Source: Acidobacteriota bacterium
GTDB lineage: Bacteria; Acidobacteriota; Vicinamibacteria; Vicinamibacterales; CAVVIG01
Reading direction: 5' to 3'
DNA: 53,133 nucleotides
NCBI GenBank assembly: GCA_003222535.1
Contig: QHWJ01000243.1
Location: 1 to 53,133 of the forward strand
Shown here piece by piece: positions 1 to 9,273 of this stretch. The notes below the pieces were generated by a model, which saw nothing but the letters and a program-made list of their open reading frames with translations, searched no databases and had not been told where the DNA came from. Each line of letters starts with the position of its first letter. The first letter of the stretch is position 1. A program made the translations under genes and the position numbers.

Positions 1-299
1 AAACTCGAATTCGAAATCGGACACGGCGCGCAGGCCGCGCACGATCACCTGCGCGCGCCGGCGCTCGACATAATCGACCAAAAGCCCGTCGAACGTGTCG
101 ACCTCGACGTTCGGGTGCTCCTTGAACACCGCGCGCGCGATCTCGGTGCGCTCGTCCACCGAGAACAGCGGCGCCTTCTCGGCATTCAACAGGATCGCGA
201 CGATGATTTGATCGAACATGCGCGTGCCGCGCGAGATGATGTCGACGTGGCCGTTGGTCAGAGGGTCGAAAGACCCGGGGTACACCGCAAGCGTGGACA
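1..299 (-). CDS. coaD: Phosphopantetheine adenylyltransferase, 3' part outside window
   Basis: CoaD transfers AMP from ATP to 4'-phosphopantetheine, the penultimate step of coenzyme A synthesis, in the cytoplasm. About 99 N-terminal residues are visible. They show the nucleotidyltransferase opening with YPGSFDPLTNGHVDII, where the GxxxPxxxGH element includes the catalytic His, and later the family motif RGLRAVSDFEFE near the window edge. Start is the ATG at 299. Its upstream neighbour rsmD ends one base before it, and rsmD-coaD is a very common bacterial pair, so the two are probably cotranscribed. The C-terminus lies beyond position 1. Identification is secure. Confidence 0.95.
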
Positions 300-300
300 T

Positions 301-843
301 TTACGTGTTCAATTCGTAGAACGCGAGCGCCGAGTCGCCGCTCGTCACGCCCCGGACGCGACCGAGAGGTCCGGCGCGGCCGGGCGTCGGCCTGCGGCGC
401 GCATGCTCGATCACGAGCACGCCGCCCGGCGCCAGCACCTCACCCGCGGCGGCAATGACCGCGCCGGGCTCGTCCTCGTAGGGCGGATCGAGCACGACAA
501 TGTCGAAGGCCTTCGTCGTGCCGCAGTCGTCGATCGCCCGTGCGACAGTTGCGCGGATGATAGCATAGCCGTTCGCCACGCCGCAGTGCGCGAGGTTCTC
601 GGCGATGAGCGCCTGCGCGCGGCGATCGTGTTCGACGAACGTCACCATCGCCGCGCCGCGACTGAGCGCTTCGATCCCGACCGCGCCCGTGCCGGCGTAG
701 CCATCGAGCACGCGCGCGCCGGCGATGCGCGGCGCGAGAATATTGAACAGCGTCTCGCGCAGCTTGTCGGACGTCGGCCTCAGCCCGTCCCATGTCGGTG
801 CTTTCAGACGACGGCCCTTCAACGAACCCGCGATCACTCGCAT
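301..843 (-). CDS. rsmD: 16S rRNA (guanine(966)-N(2))-methyltransferase
   Basis: RsmD is an S-adenosylmethionine-dependent methyltransferase acting on G966 of 16S rRNA during 30S assembly. The 180-residue protein opens MRVIAGSLKGRRLKAP, typical for the family. It then has the substrate segment RPTSDKLRETLFNIL, the SAM-binding loop VLDGYAGTGAVGIEALSRGA and the catalytic motif LDPPYED, which corresponds to the (N/D)PPY signature of N6/N2 methyltransferases. Length is normal. It is followed one base later by coaD. The start ATG at 843 gives the conserved N-terminus and needs no revision. Confidence 0.95.
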   Translation of the reverse strand: MRVIAGSLKGRRLKAPTWDGLRPTSDKLRETLFNILAPRIAGARVLDGYAGTGAVGIEALSRGAAMVTFVEHDRRAQALIAENLAHCGVANGYAIIRATVARAIDDCGTTKAFDIVVLDPPYEDEPGAVIAAAGEVLAPGGVLVIEHARRRPTPGRAGPLGRVRGVTSGDSALAFYELNT

Positions 844-893
844 CGCTTACGCTCGTCACGCTCGGCCAGAGCCTTCGCGCTCCGACCTCGCTC

Positions 894-1017
894 GGCTAAA
901 GAGCGTGTGAAGAAATCACGTACAACGCAGAAACCGCTGAACCCGCAGAGAAAAATGTTTAGGGTTTTGCTGCGTGCTCTGCGTTCAACGTCGTATTTCT
1001 TCACAGGCTCTAACGCC
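894..1017. repeat. Small inverted-repeat element (MITE-like) between recG and rsmD
   Basis: Two arms of about 23 bp, at 894-916 and 995-1017, are imperfect inverted repeats ending in TGTGAAGAAAT / ATTTCTTCACA. They enclose about 78 bp that is itself built from AACGCAG/CTGCGTT words in both orientations. A direct copy of gccttcgcgctccg lies just outside each arm (871-884) or overlaps its end (1015-1028), like a duplicated flank. No coding capacity is seen. It could be a non-autonomous mobile element or a transcript hairpin. There is no gene between 844 and 1225; the rest of that gap is the word tract at 1016-1240. Confidence 0.5.
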
Positions 1018-1225
1018 TTCGCGCTCCGGCCCACGCGACCTACCCGACCCACGCGACCCACCCGACCTACCCGGCCCACGCGACCTACCCGACCCACGCG
1101 ACCTACCCGACCCACCCGACGCACGCCACCCACCCCCACGCGACCTGCCCAACCTACGCGACCTGCCCAACCCACGCGACCTACCCGACCTACTTGACCC
1201 ACGCGACCTACTCGACCCACCAAGC

Positions 1226-1240
<15 letters not shown>
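1016..1240. repeat. Low-complexity word tract (GGTAGGTCGCGTGGG family) at recG 3' end
   Basis: About 225 bp consist of reiterated, slightly varying words such as cccacgcgacctacccgacc on the plus strand, read as GGTAGGTCGCGTGGG on the recG strand. The recG stop codon TAG is itself part of the first word, so the tract begins exactly at the end of the gene. The tract opens long spurious frames on both strands (Arg-Pro-Thr or Gly-Arg-Val repeats), which I do not regard as genes. The same word family recurs at 7311-7492. Confidence 0.75.
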
Positions 1241-3363
<2,123 letters not shown>

Positions 3364-3367
<4 letters not shown>

Positions 3368-4131
3368 TGCACGATTATGGCGTGTCCCCGCTCCACCTGG
3401 ATCTCGCGGATGCGCGCCGGCAGCGCAAACGGATCGTCGAGGCCGATGCCGGAAGGCTTGTCGGGCGTCCGCGAGTAGTAGCTGACGATCTCCTGCAGCA
3501 GCAGCTTGGGAACCGGCACGCTGCTGACGCTCGCGGACTCGAGCTGGAAGTGCCCGACGCCGTTGCTCGTCTTCAGCACGCCGACGGCGGTGACCGGCAG
3601 TCGTCCCATCAGGTAGTTCATCGGATCGAGCAGGCTGGTGGGATTCTTCTGCTTGCGCACGGCGTCGAGATCGACGACGGCGCGGCCCGACACGCGGCCG
3701 GTCCCGAGAATCGTGACGGACGGGTCGACGACGCCCGTCGGCAATTGCTCGCCGGCTTCGTAGACCAGATACGAATTCACTTCGTTTTCGGTGACCGTGG
3801 TGCGGCGCGCCTGCCCGGCCGACCGCTCGCCGTGCGCCGTGATCGTCGCGACCTTCTGCTTCATCAGCGAGGCGTCGCGCCGCGAGGCGCGGACGTCCGC
3901 GCGCGGGACGGCGGCGAGCGATGCGAGGACGCTAATCGCGACGGCGATGAGGAGCGCAAGGCTTTCCGCCTTCGCCGAAGCTACGGCGGACCGCCGAAGC
4001 CTTGGCGGAGGCTGGTCAGCCGAGCGTCCCGGCGAGCCCCCGCCTGAGCTCGCGTGTTTCCCGGGCGAGCCGAGGCGGGAAAGGCTCGCGCTCCCGCCTG
4101 CGTACGATGTGCTCACGTGCCTTCGAACCAT
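3364..4131 (-). CDS. Secreted hypothetical protein, N-terminus altered by repeats
   Basis: I do not recognise a named family with certainty. The last ~190 residues look like a real exported protein: a hydrophobic signal segment (LALLIAVAISVLASLAAV, about residues 57-74), then a mature region starting near TENEVNSYLVYEAG, a GRVSGRAVVDLDAVR segment, and a C-terminal KLLLQEIVSYYSRTPDKPSG stretch. Alternating hydrophobic strands suggest a lipid-binding-type fold, but this is only an impression. The first ~56 residues are Gly/Ser/Arg-rich and coincide with palindromic repeats at 3961-4110, so they probably result from repeat insertion upstream of the signal peptide. The stop overlaps the recG ATG (ATGA), implying translational coupling. 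Confidence 0.6.
3961..4110. repeat. Cluster of short hairpin repeats at 5' end of 3364-4131
   Basis: Successive hairpins are visible. tccgcc...ggcgga (3965-3990) and ccgcc...ggcgg (3991-4008) are followed by a region rich in gcgagc/gctcgc and gcgggaaaggctcgc words (about 4020-4105). A closely related string occurs at 37085-37130 and a shorter one at 26274-26300. It is read in frame as the N-terminus of the downstream secreted protein. Confidence 0.5.
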
Positions 4132-4161
4132 AACGTTCCACCGCCGGAACTATTATAGCCT

Positions 4162-4973
4162 CTACGATTTGGGCGGGCGATCCCCCCGGCGGGCGCGCAT
4201 GACGAGCTCGAGCTTACGCCGTTCCATGAGCTCTTCGAATACGCGGAATTTGGCCTGCTGGCGGATGTCGAGCACTTGATTGATCGCGTCGTACGCCTTC
4301 TTCACGTCCGTGGCTGCGCGCGTCTCGAGCTCCTGCAGCGCGTTCAGCCGATCCTTGATTTGCGCTTCGTCCAGCTGGGGAGCGTTCGCGAGCTGGCGAA
4401 GCTCCGTGACGAGGCGCGCGCGCTCCCGCTGCGTCTGGCGCCTGACATCCTGCAGCGCCTTGAATCGGGACAGGAATCGCGTGAAGTGCTCCTCGTCTAT
4501 CTTGAGCTGCTCCTGCGCCTGCATCAGCGCGTATGCATCGAACATGCGCTGGATTTCAGCGGGCGTCACCCCCTGTTCGTCGCCAGCCGCCCGGCCCTGC
4601 CGCTGCCCCGCCCGCCCGCCCTGGGCGAGCGGTCCGTAGTCAAGGCTTCGGCGAGGTCTCGCCGAAGTTCGCGGCTGCGAGAGTGTCCCGCGAACGAAGG
4701 CGGACGGCCGAGAACCGGGGCCCCCGCCGCGCGTATTTTGCGCGGTGGGGTGGCAATACCGGGAGTATTTGAGCGAGGAGCAACGCAGCCCGCGCCGGGG
4801 TCCCCAACGCGGCAGCCGCGTTGGGGTGGGGCGGGGATGCATCGCCCGTCGAACGGGGTCCCCAATGCAGCCAGACTCTCACCACGGGCTGCTAACAACG
4901 ACGAACCGGCGGCCAGCGCGAGGATGGCGCCGACTGTGAGAAGATTCAACACGATTTTCATGAAGCGGTTCAA
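4162..4973 (-). pseudogene. Spy/CpxP-like periplasmic protein gene split by a repeat insert
   Basis: Two halves of one gene appear in different frames. The start at 4973 encodes a clear export signal (MKIVLNLLTVGAILALAAG, then SSLLAARGE), 8 bp after the end of the anti-sigma gene. The mature part lies in another frame (about 4632-4162): AQGGRAGQRQGRAAGDEQ, then VTPAEIQRMFDAYALMQAQEQLKIDEEH, an all-helical segment rich in Arg/Gln/Leu ending FEELMERRKLELVMRARR, as in Spy-like extracytoplasmic stress chaperones. Between the halves lie about 250 bp of hairpin repeats (4636-4893) that break the frame. Translation could still start inside the second half (ATG at 4842), but the product would lack a usable signal. 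It sits third in a sigma/anti-sigma/Spy-like set, fitting an envelope-stress role. Confidence 0.6.
4636..4893. repeat. Multi-hairpin insertion element inside the Spy-like gene
   Basis: The element contains at least three strong palindromes. cttcggcgag-gt-ctcgccgaag (4646-4667) is a perfect 10-bp stem. ccccaacgcggc-a-gccgcgttgggg (4802-4826) is a perfect 12-bp stem. A gatgcatc-centred palindrome lies at 4836-4843, flanked by ggggtccccaatgcag. It separates signal peptide and mature domain of the surrounding gene and changes frame. No ORF of its own is evident, so it resembles a non-autonomous repeat. Confidence 0.6.
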
Positions 4974-5114
4974 TTATCGGGTTACGCGCCGGAAGGCGCC
5001 AGTTGTTCGTTCAGCAGTCGCCGGAGCTCGCGCAGCTCGTCGTCGTTCATGTGCGTGACCGCGTGCTCCGCGCTGCCGTGTGGCGCGAGTCCCGCCTCGC
5101 CCGCCGTCTCCAGA

Positions 5115-5558
5115 TCAAGATCCGCGGTGAGGCTCGTCGGTCGCCGCGCCGGTGGTCGATGGAGGGGCCGGCGCCAGCGGCGTTCGCAGGGCGACCTTTT
5201 CAGCGTCGCCGTGTGCCCCGGATTGCGGCGCCAACACGCGCGAGCTCAGTACCACGGCGACGATCAGCGACGCGGCGGCGACCGCTGACAGAGGCATGAG
5301 CAGGCGTCTCCACGTCGCCGCATCCTGCAGGGAACGCCCCGGCACGTCCTGCGCGACCACGTTCCGCACGCGCTCGGACAGGTGATCCCAGAACAGCGGC
5401 GACGGCTCCGGCACGTCGAAGGCCGCCGCGGTCGACATCATCGCGCGCAGATCCGTCAATTGCCGCCGGCACTCGTCGCATGAGGCCAGATGCGGCGCGG
5501 AGGCCTCGGACCGCGTGCCTTCCGCCACGTCGATGAGCTCGACGGCGTTCAGGTGCAT
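5115..5558 (-). CDS. Anti-sigma factor with zinc-finger, apparent frameshift near 3' end
   Basis: The gene lies two bases downstream of the ECF sigma gene, in the position of its antagonist. The 147-residue frame has an HxxxCxxC anti-sigma signature (HLASCDECRRQL, about residues 23-34), a cytoplasmic helix, and one transmembrane helix (LLMPLSAVAAASLIVAVVL, about residues 86-104), so it should tether the sigma factor at the inner membrane. The frame stops at 5115, but from about 5130 another frame continues smoothly: LTADLDLETAGEAGLAPHGS, then MNDDELRELRRLLNEQLAP, to a TAA at 4982. That gives a normal family C-terminus and a tight junction with the next gene. One missing or extra base near 5130 is therefore likely, either a sequence error or a real truncation. 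Confidence 0.8.
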   Translation of the reverse strand: MHLNAVELIDVAEGTRSEASAPHLASCDECRRQLTDLRAMMSTAAAFDVPEPSPLFWDHLSERVRNVVAQDVPGRSLQDAATWRRLLMPLSAVAAASLIVAVVLSSRVLAPQSGAHGDAEKVALRTPLAPAPPSTTGAATDEPHRGS

Positions 5559-5560
5559 GG

Positions 5561-6133
5561 CTAGAACTCCTCCCCGAGGAGCTTCTTCAGGTTGCCGAGC
5601 GCGTGAAAAAAATTCGCCTTCACCGCGCCGATCGAGCTGCCGAGCACGTCGGCGATTTCCTGATGCGACATCTCGTGATACGTCCGCAGGATCAACGTCA
5701 CCCGCTGCTTGCGCGGCAGCTGCGCGATCGCCGCGCGCACACGTGCGCCGCGCTCGTCCTTCAGCATTCGTTCCGGCGGCGACTCGGCGCGCACATCGAT
5801 GAACTGCCGCTCTTCGATTGATTCGGTCGGCGCGCTGAGGGGCGACTTCGCCTTCAGGCGGTTGAGACACACGTTCACGCCGATGCGATAGAGCCACGTG
5901 GCCAGCGACGACTGACCGCGGAAGGCCCGCAGCCCGCGAAACGCGCGCAGGAACACATCCTGCGAGAGATCGCTGGCGTCTTCGTGGTTGCCGACAAAGC
6001 GATAGCAGAGCTGATACACCGACCGGCGGTGGCGTTCGACGATGAGGTCGAATGCGCCGGGATCGTCGGCGAGGCAGGCGTCGACCAGCGCCCGCTCGTC
6101 CAGCTCCGCGAGCGGCGTGTCAGCCGACGCCAT
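5561..6133 (-). CDS. ECF-family RNA polymerase sigma factor
   Basis: This is a group IV sigma factor that would direct polymerase to a stress regulon. Region 2 is seen as FDLIVERHRRSVYQLCYR followed by EDASDLSQDVFLRAF and FRGQSSLATWLYRIGVN. Region 4 is LPRKQRVTLILRTYHEMSHQ followed by EIADVLGSSIGAVKANFFHA, a helix-turn-helix. I chose ATG 6133 (MASADTPLAELDERALV) because the residues from the alternative ATG at 6244 are Pro/Gly-rich and unlike the family. The anti-sigma gene follows after two bases. A GTCTAA-type -10 with an ECF-like -35 lies upstream (6263-6290), suggesting autoregulation. Confidence 0.92.
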   Translation of the reverse strand: MASADTPLAELDERALVDACLADDPGAFDLIVERHRRSVYQLCYRFVGNHEDASDLSQDVFLRAFRGLRAFRGQSSLATWLYRIGVNVCLNRLKAKSPLSAPTESIEERQFIDVRAESPPERMLKDERGARVRAAIAQLPRKQRVTLILRTYHEMSHQEIADVLGSSIGAVKANFFHALGNLKKLLGEEF

Positions 6134-6262
6134 CGTCTCTGGCCGAGGGACAGCGCCGCGCCGATCGCCGGGCCGTTGCGGCGTCGCGGCGGTGCCGGCC
6201 GGTTGCCACGGTCCCGTGAGCGTCCATGCGAGCGGAGAGGGCATCAGTTGGCTTCACGTCGA

Positions 6263-6290
6263 TTAGACAGGCGTGTCGGCCGAAGGTGAC
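6263..6290 (-). promoter_or_regulatory. Candidate ECF-type promoter of the first sigma operon
   Basis: On the minus strand, GTCACCT (6290-6284) and GTCTAA (6268-6263) are separated by 15 bp. GTCTAA with a 15-bp spacer matches the sigmaE-class -10 layout. The -35 keeps the AC core but departs from GGAACTT. The second sigma locus has the same -10 and the same spacing (50762-50789), which strengthens the call. Confidence 0.45.
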
Positions 6291-6295
6291 AGCGC

Positions 6296-7255
6296 CTAGG
6301 GCTGGGGCCGGGCCAGCATGAGCTGCTTGACCTCGTCCGGGGTCGGAAGCCCGCCGCGCGCTCCGAGGGCGCGGCAATTCAGCGCTGCGACGGCGTTCGC
6401 GTAGCTCAGGACATCCTCGATATCCCCGTCCGGAAAGCCGAGGCAACCGGCGGCGAAGGCCCCGCGAAAGGCGTCGCCCGCACCCGTGCTGTCGACGCAA
6501 TCAACCGGAAAGGGCGCCGTCCGGATCTCACGCCCGTTGCACCAGGCGAGGCTGCCCTCGGCGCCGAGGGTGACACAGACCAGCGCCGCGCCAAAATCCC
6601 GCGCCATGCTTTCAAGCGCGCGCCCCAGACCTTCGTGCCCTGTCAGCGCCGACGGGAATTCCTCGGCCGCAATGATCACATCGATGTTCTGCAGGAGATC
6701 GTTGATACCGGGCCGGACTTTTTCGACGTCGACGATGGTGGGAATCCCGGCCTCTCGCGCGTAGCGCGCGGCCTGTGTCGACGCCGCCGTCTGGTGGCAG
6801 TCCACGATCAGGACGCGGCCCGAGGTCACCGCCGCCTTCGGGACGTCAGCCGGCTCCATGCTGAGCGCCGGATGGCGGTCCCAGAGCACTGTGCGCTCGC
6901 CGGACCGCGCGTCGACGAGCACCACGGCGAACTGATTAGTGGCCCCAGGCACGATGCGGGCGGCGCTGATGTCCACGCCCTCGCGAGTCAGGCTGTCTCG
7001 CGACACCGTGCCCAGTGCGTCGTCGCCAAAGCTCCCGACGTAAGCCGTCCGCCAACCCAGTCGGGCACATGTGGCTATTGCGGTCGCTATCTGTCCCCCC
7101 GGCAGCCGCGCGAACCGCTGGAGCCGCTGCTTCGTGTTCGCGGTTGGGTATTCGGCCACCACGGCAACCAGGTCGACGCTGTTCAGGCCGAATCCGGCCA
7201 CGTCGACGGGCCGATCGCCCGCCGGGAGGGAGAAAGGAATCCGCACGGCGCGCAT
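6296..7255 (-). CDS. PfkB-family carbohydrate kinase
   Basis: A ribokinase-fold sugar or nucleoside kinase whose substrate cannot be named. Near the N-terminus is DVAGFGLNSVDLV, then the substrate-lid and glycine region RLPGGQIATAIATCARLGW (PfkB signature 1). Near the C-terminus is DSTGAGDAFRGAFAAG, with the catalytic Asp and the anion hole (PfkB signature 2). I use the ATG at 7255 (MRAVRIPFSLPAGDRPVDV). An in-frame ATG at 7288 would add 11 residues derived from low-complexity DNA. It lies upstream of the ECF sigma operon on the same strand and is divergent from lexA across the word tract at 7311-7492. Confidence 0.88.
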   Translation of the reverse strand: MRAVRIPFSLPAGDRPVDVAGFGLNSVDLVAVVAEYPTANTKQRLQRFARLPGGQIATAIATCARLGWRTAYVGSFGDDALGTVSRDSLTREGVDISAARIVPGATNQFAVVLVDARSGERTVLWDRHPALSMEPADVPKAAVTSGRVLIVDCHQTAASTQAARYAREAGIPTIVDVEKVRPGINDLLQNIDVIIAAEEFPSALTGHEGLGRALESMARDFGAALVCVTLGAEGSLAWCNGREIRTAPFPVDCVDSTGAGDAFRGAFAAGCLGFPDGDIEDVLSYANAVAALNCRALGARGGLPTPDEVKQLMLARPQP

Positions 7256-7310
7256 CGTAGCATCCGTTCCAGCAACTTCAGACTTCACCAGACTTCCCGA
7301 CTTCCGACTT

Positions 7311-7492
7311 TCCTCCCTGTCCCACCCGACCTACCTGACCTACGCGACGCGACCTAACTGACCTACGCGACCTACCTGCCCTACGCGACCTACCTGACCT
7401 ACCCGACGTACGCGACCTACCCGACCTACGTGACCTACCTGCCCTACCCGACCTACGCGGCCTACGCGACCTACCTGCCTTACGCCCTTCCT
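7311..7492. repeat. Low-complexity word tract (GACCTACCTGACCTACGCGA family)
   Basis: About 180 bp of reiterated words of the form gacctacctgacctacgcga fill the space between the kinase gene and the lexA promoter. The word is a relative of the recG-end tract (1016-1240). Here it lies between two gene starts rather than after a stop codon. No protein-coding or tandem period longer than about 8-16 bp is evident. Confidence 0.75.
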
Positions 7493-7506
7493 TTCTCAAC
7501 GGTATA

Positions 7507-7535
7507 TTGACCTTCGCCTTTCTTTTGCGTATAGT
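7507..7535 (+). promoter_or_regulatory. Sigma70-type promoter of lexA
   Basis: TTGACC (7507-7512) and TATAGT (7530-7535) are separated by exactly 17 bp, close to consensus. Predicted transcription start is near 7542, about 16 bases before the lexA ATG at 7558. I did not recognise a LexA operator with confidence. Confidence 0.75.
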
Positions 7536-7557
7536 CGATGTGTCAGCGAGGTGCCCG

Positions 7558-8166
7558 ATGCTTCCTCTCACGAAACGGCAGCGAGAGATCCTCGACTACT
7601 TGAACGAGTTCATTTCGCAGCACGGCTACGCCCCGAGCCTCGAGGAAATCGGACGTCGCTTCGGCCTCTCTTCGCTCGCCACAGTGCACAAGCACCTCAC
7701 GAACCTGCAGGAGAAAGGCTTCATCAAGCGGGCCTGGAACCGGAGCAGGTCGGTGGAGATGGTGCCGACGCGAACGGGCGGGCGCGCGGTCGAGCTGCCG
7801 CTGCTCGGCTACGTGGCCGCCGGGGTGCCGATCGAAGCGGTGGCCTCGAACGAAACCATCACGATCCCGGAGGACCTCGCCGGCAAGAGGGACACCTACG
7901 TGCTCCGCGTCCGCGGCGACTCGATGATTGACGAGCAGATCCGCGACGGGGACTTCGTGGTTGTCGAGGACCGCAAGACCGCCGACAACGGCGAGATGGT
8001 GATCGCGCTGCTGCGCGGATCCGACGTGACGCTCAAGAAGTTCTACCGTGATCCGGGCGGCAAGATCCGCCTGCAGCCGGCCAACGCCGCCATGCAGCCA
8101 ATCTTTGCGGACCCCGAGCAGGTCCAGATTCAGGGCGTCGTTGTCGGGGTGATGCGGAAGTATTGA
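7558..8166 (+). CDS. lexA: LexA SOS-response repressor
   Basis: LexA represses the DNA-damage regulon and self-cleaves when RecA is activated. The 202-residue protein has the N-terminal winged helix (LTKRQREILDYLNEFISQHG, then SLEEIGRRFGLSSLATVHKH). The cleavage site is Ala-Gly in YVAAGVPIEA (about residues 88-89), the serine nucleophile is in RVRGDSMID (about Ser122), and the general-base Lys is in SDVTLKKFYR (about Lys160). An upstream in-frame ATG at 7507 lies inside the promoter, so the ATG at 7558 is the right start. Catalytic residues are complete. Confidence 0.97.
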   Translation: MLPLTKRQREILDYLNEFISQHGYAPSLEEIGRRFGLSSLATVHKHLTNLQEKGFIKRAWNRSRSVEMVPTRTGGRAVELPLLGYVAAGVPIEAVASNETITIPEDLAGKRDTYVLRVRGDSMIDEQIRDGDFVVVEDRKTADNGEMVIALLRGSDVTLKKFYRDPGGKIRLQPANAAMQPIFADPEQVQIQGVVVGVMRKY

Positions 8167-8202
8167 GATCCGCCGGCCAAACGTTAGACGTTACACTTGG
8201 GA

Positions 8203-8526
8203 ATGGCCGATCAGCCGAAGCAGATCAATTTCACCATCGTTCCCGACGAGAATTCGTCGGCGCCGCGGACCTACTCGAACTTCTGTTCCATCGCGCACAC
8301 ACCGTTCGACTTCACGCTCACCTTCTGCGAGGTGATGCCGCTGTCGGAGAAGGAAATCAAGGAAGCCGAAACCGACCACGTCGTCCGCGCGCCGGTGCGG
8401 ACGAAGATCGTCGTCCCCGTGCAGTTCGTCCCGAATCTGATCGCCGCCTTGCAGGAACACTGGCGTGTGTACTCGGAGTCTTACAGTAACGTCGGCTGGA
8501 ACAAGGGCACGGGAACTATTCAATAG
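8203..8526 (+). CDS. DUF3467 domain protein
   Basis: A 107-residue protein resembling the DUF3467 family (small conserved bacterial proteins, function unknown). The characteristic pieces are RTYSNFCSIAHTPFDFTLTF, then EVMPLSEK, and a C-terminal half that predicts one beta-sheet unit with QFVPNLIAALQEHWRVYSES. No signal peptide or membrane helix, so cytoplasmic. I chose ATG 8203 (MADQPKQINFTIV) over the in-frame ATG at 8197. It lies 36 bases after lexA on the same strand and could be cotranscribed. Confidence 0.8.
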   Translation: MADQPKQINFTIVPDENSSAPRTYSNFCSIAHTPFDFTLTFCEVMPLSEKEIKEAETDHVVRAPVRTKIVVPVQFVPNLIAALQEHWRVYSESYSNVGWNKGTGTIQ

Positions 8527-8565
8527 TCGTTGGTGGTCGGTCGTTCGTCGTTGGGCCCAGGCGAA

Positions 8566-9273
8566 ATGAAAACGTTCCGCGAGACGCGCGCGCTCCTCGA
8601 CACGCTCGAAACCCAGCATCCCGGCGCGGACACCGAGCTTCACTACACGACCGCGTTCCAGCTGCTCGTGGCAACCATCCTGTCCGCGCAGTCCACCGAT
8701 GCGCGCGTCAACATGGTCACGCCGGCGCTCTTCAAGCGTTATCGGGACGCACGTGCGCTGTCGAAAGCGACCACGGCGGCGCTCGAGCGGCAGATTCACT
8801 CCACCGGGTTTTTTCGCGCCAAATCGAAGGCGCTCATCGGCATGGCGCAGGCGCTCGTGAAGGACCACGCCGGCGCCGTGCCGGCGAGCATGGAGGCGCT
8901 CATCGAGCTGCCGGGCGTCGGGCGCAAGACGGCGAACGTCGTGCTCGGCCACGCGCTCGGCGTGCCGGGGCTGCCGGTCGACCGTCACGTTCTGCGGGTG
9001 GCGAACCGGATTGGCATCGCCGAGTCCGACGATCCCGTCGTCGTCGAGCAGCAACTGTGCGACGCGGTGCCGGCGGAGCGGTGGACGCGGACGTCCGACA
9101 CGCTCATCCTCCACGGCCGGCGCATCTGCCGGCCCAAACCGCTCTGCGACCAGTGCGACGTGCGGGACGACTGCGGCTTTTACCGCACCTCGGTCGCGCG
9201 CGTTCGCGTTCGCCGCGCCAAGCCCGCGCGCCAGGCCAGTGGACCGACACGCCTTCGAACGCCTCGTCGCTGA
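8566..9273 (+). CDS. nth: Endonuclease III (base-excision DNA glycosylase/AP lyase)
   Basis: Nth removes oxidised pyrimidines and nicks the abasic site. The protein (about 235 residues from ATG 8566) shows LLVATILSAQSTDARVN, the helix-hairpin-helix and catalytic lysine in LPGVGRKTANVVLGHAL, and the catalytic aspartate in LPVDRHVLRVANRIG. A C-terminal four-cysteine iron-sulfur motif follows. Cysteine spacing here is C-X5-C-X2-C-X5-C (CRPKPLCDQCDVRDDC), one residue shorter in the first loop than the E. coli C-X6 pattern. The Arg-rich C-terminal tail overlaps the start of the next gene by about 35 bases. Confidence 0.94.
   Translation: MKTFRETRALLDTLETQHPGADTELHYTTAFQLLVATILSAQSTDARVNMVTPALFKRYRDARALSKATTAALERQIHSTGFFRAKSKALIGMAQALVKDHAGAVPASMEALIELPGVGRKTANVVLGHALGVPGLPVDRHVLRVANRIGIAESDDPVVVEQQLCDAVPAERWTRTSDTLILHGRRICRPKPLCDQCDVRDDCGFYRTSVARVRVRRAKPARQASGPTRLRTPRR

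Noticed and set aside
115-1197. Long frame with Arg-Pro-Thr repeats across rsmD and the tract
   Set aside because: It is antisense to rsmD, then reads the low-complexity word tract; no conserved features. The same applies to frames 834-3113 and 974-3160 with Gly-Arg-Val or Asp-Pro repeats.
7507-7557. LexA start at ATG-like position 7507
   Set aside because: That stretch is the TTGACC-17-TATAGT promoter; the family N-terminus starts at 7558.
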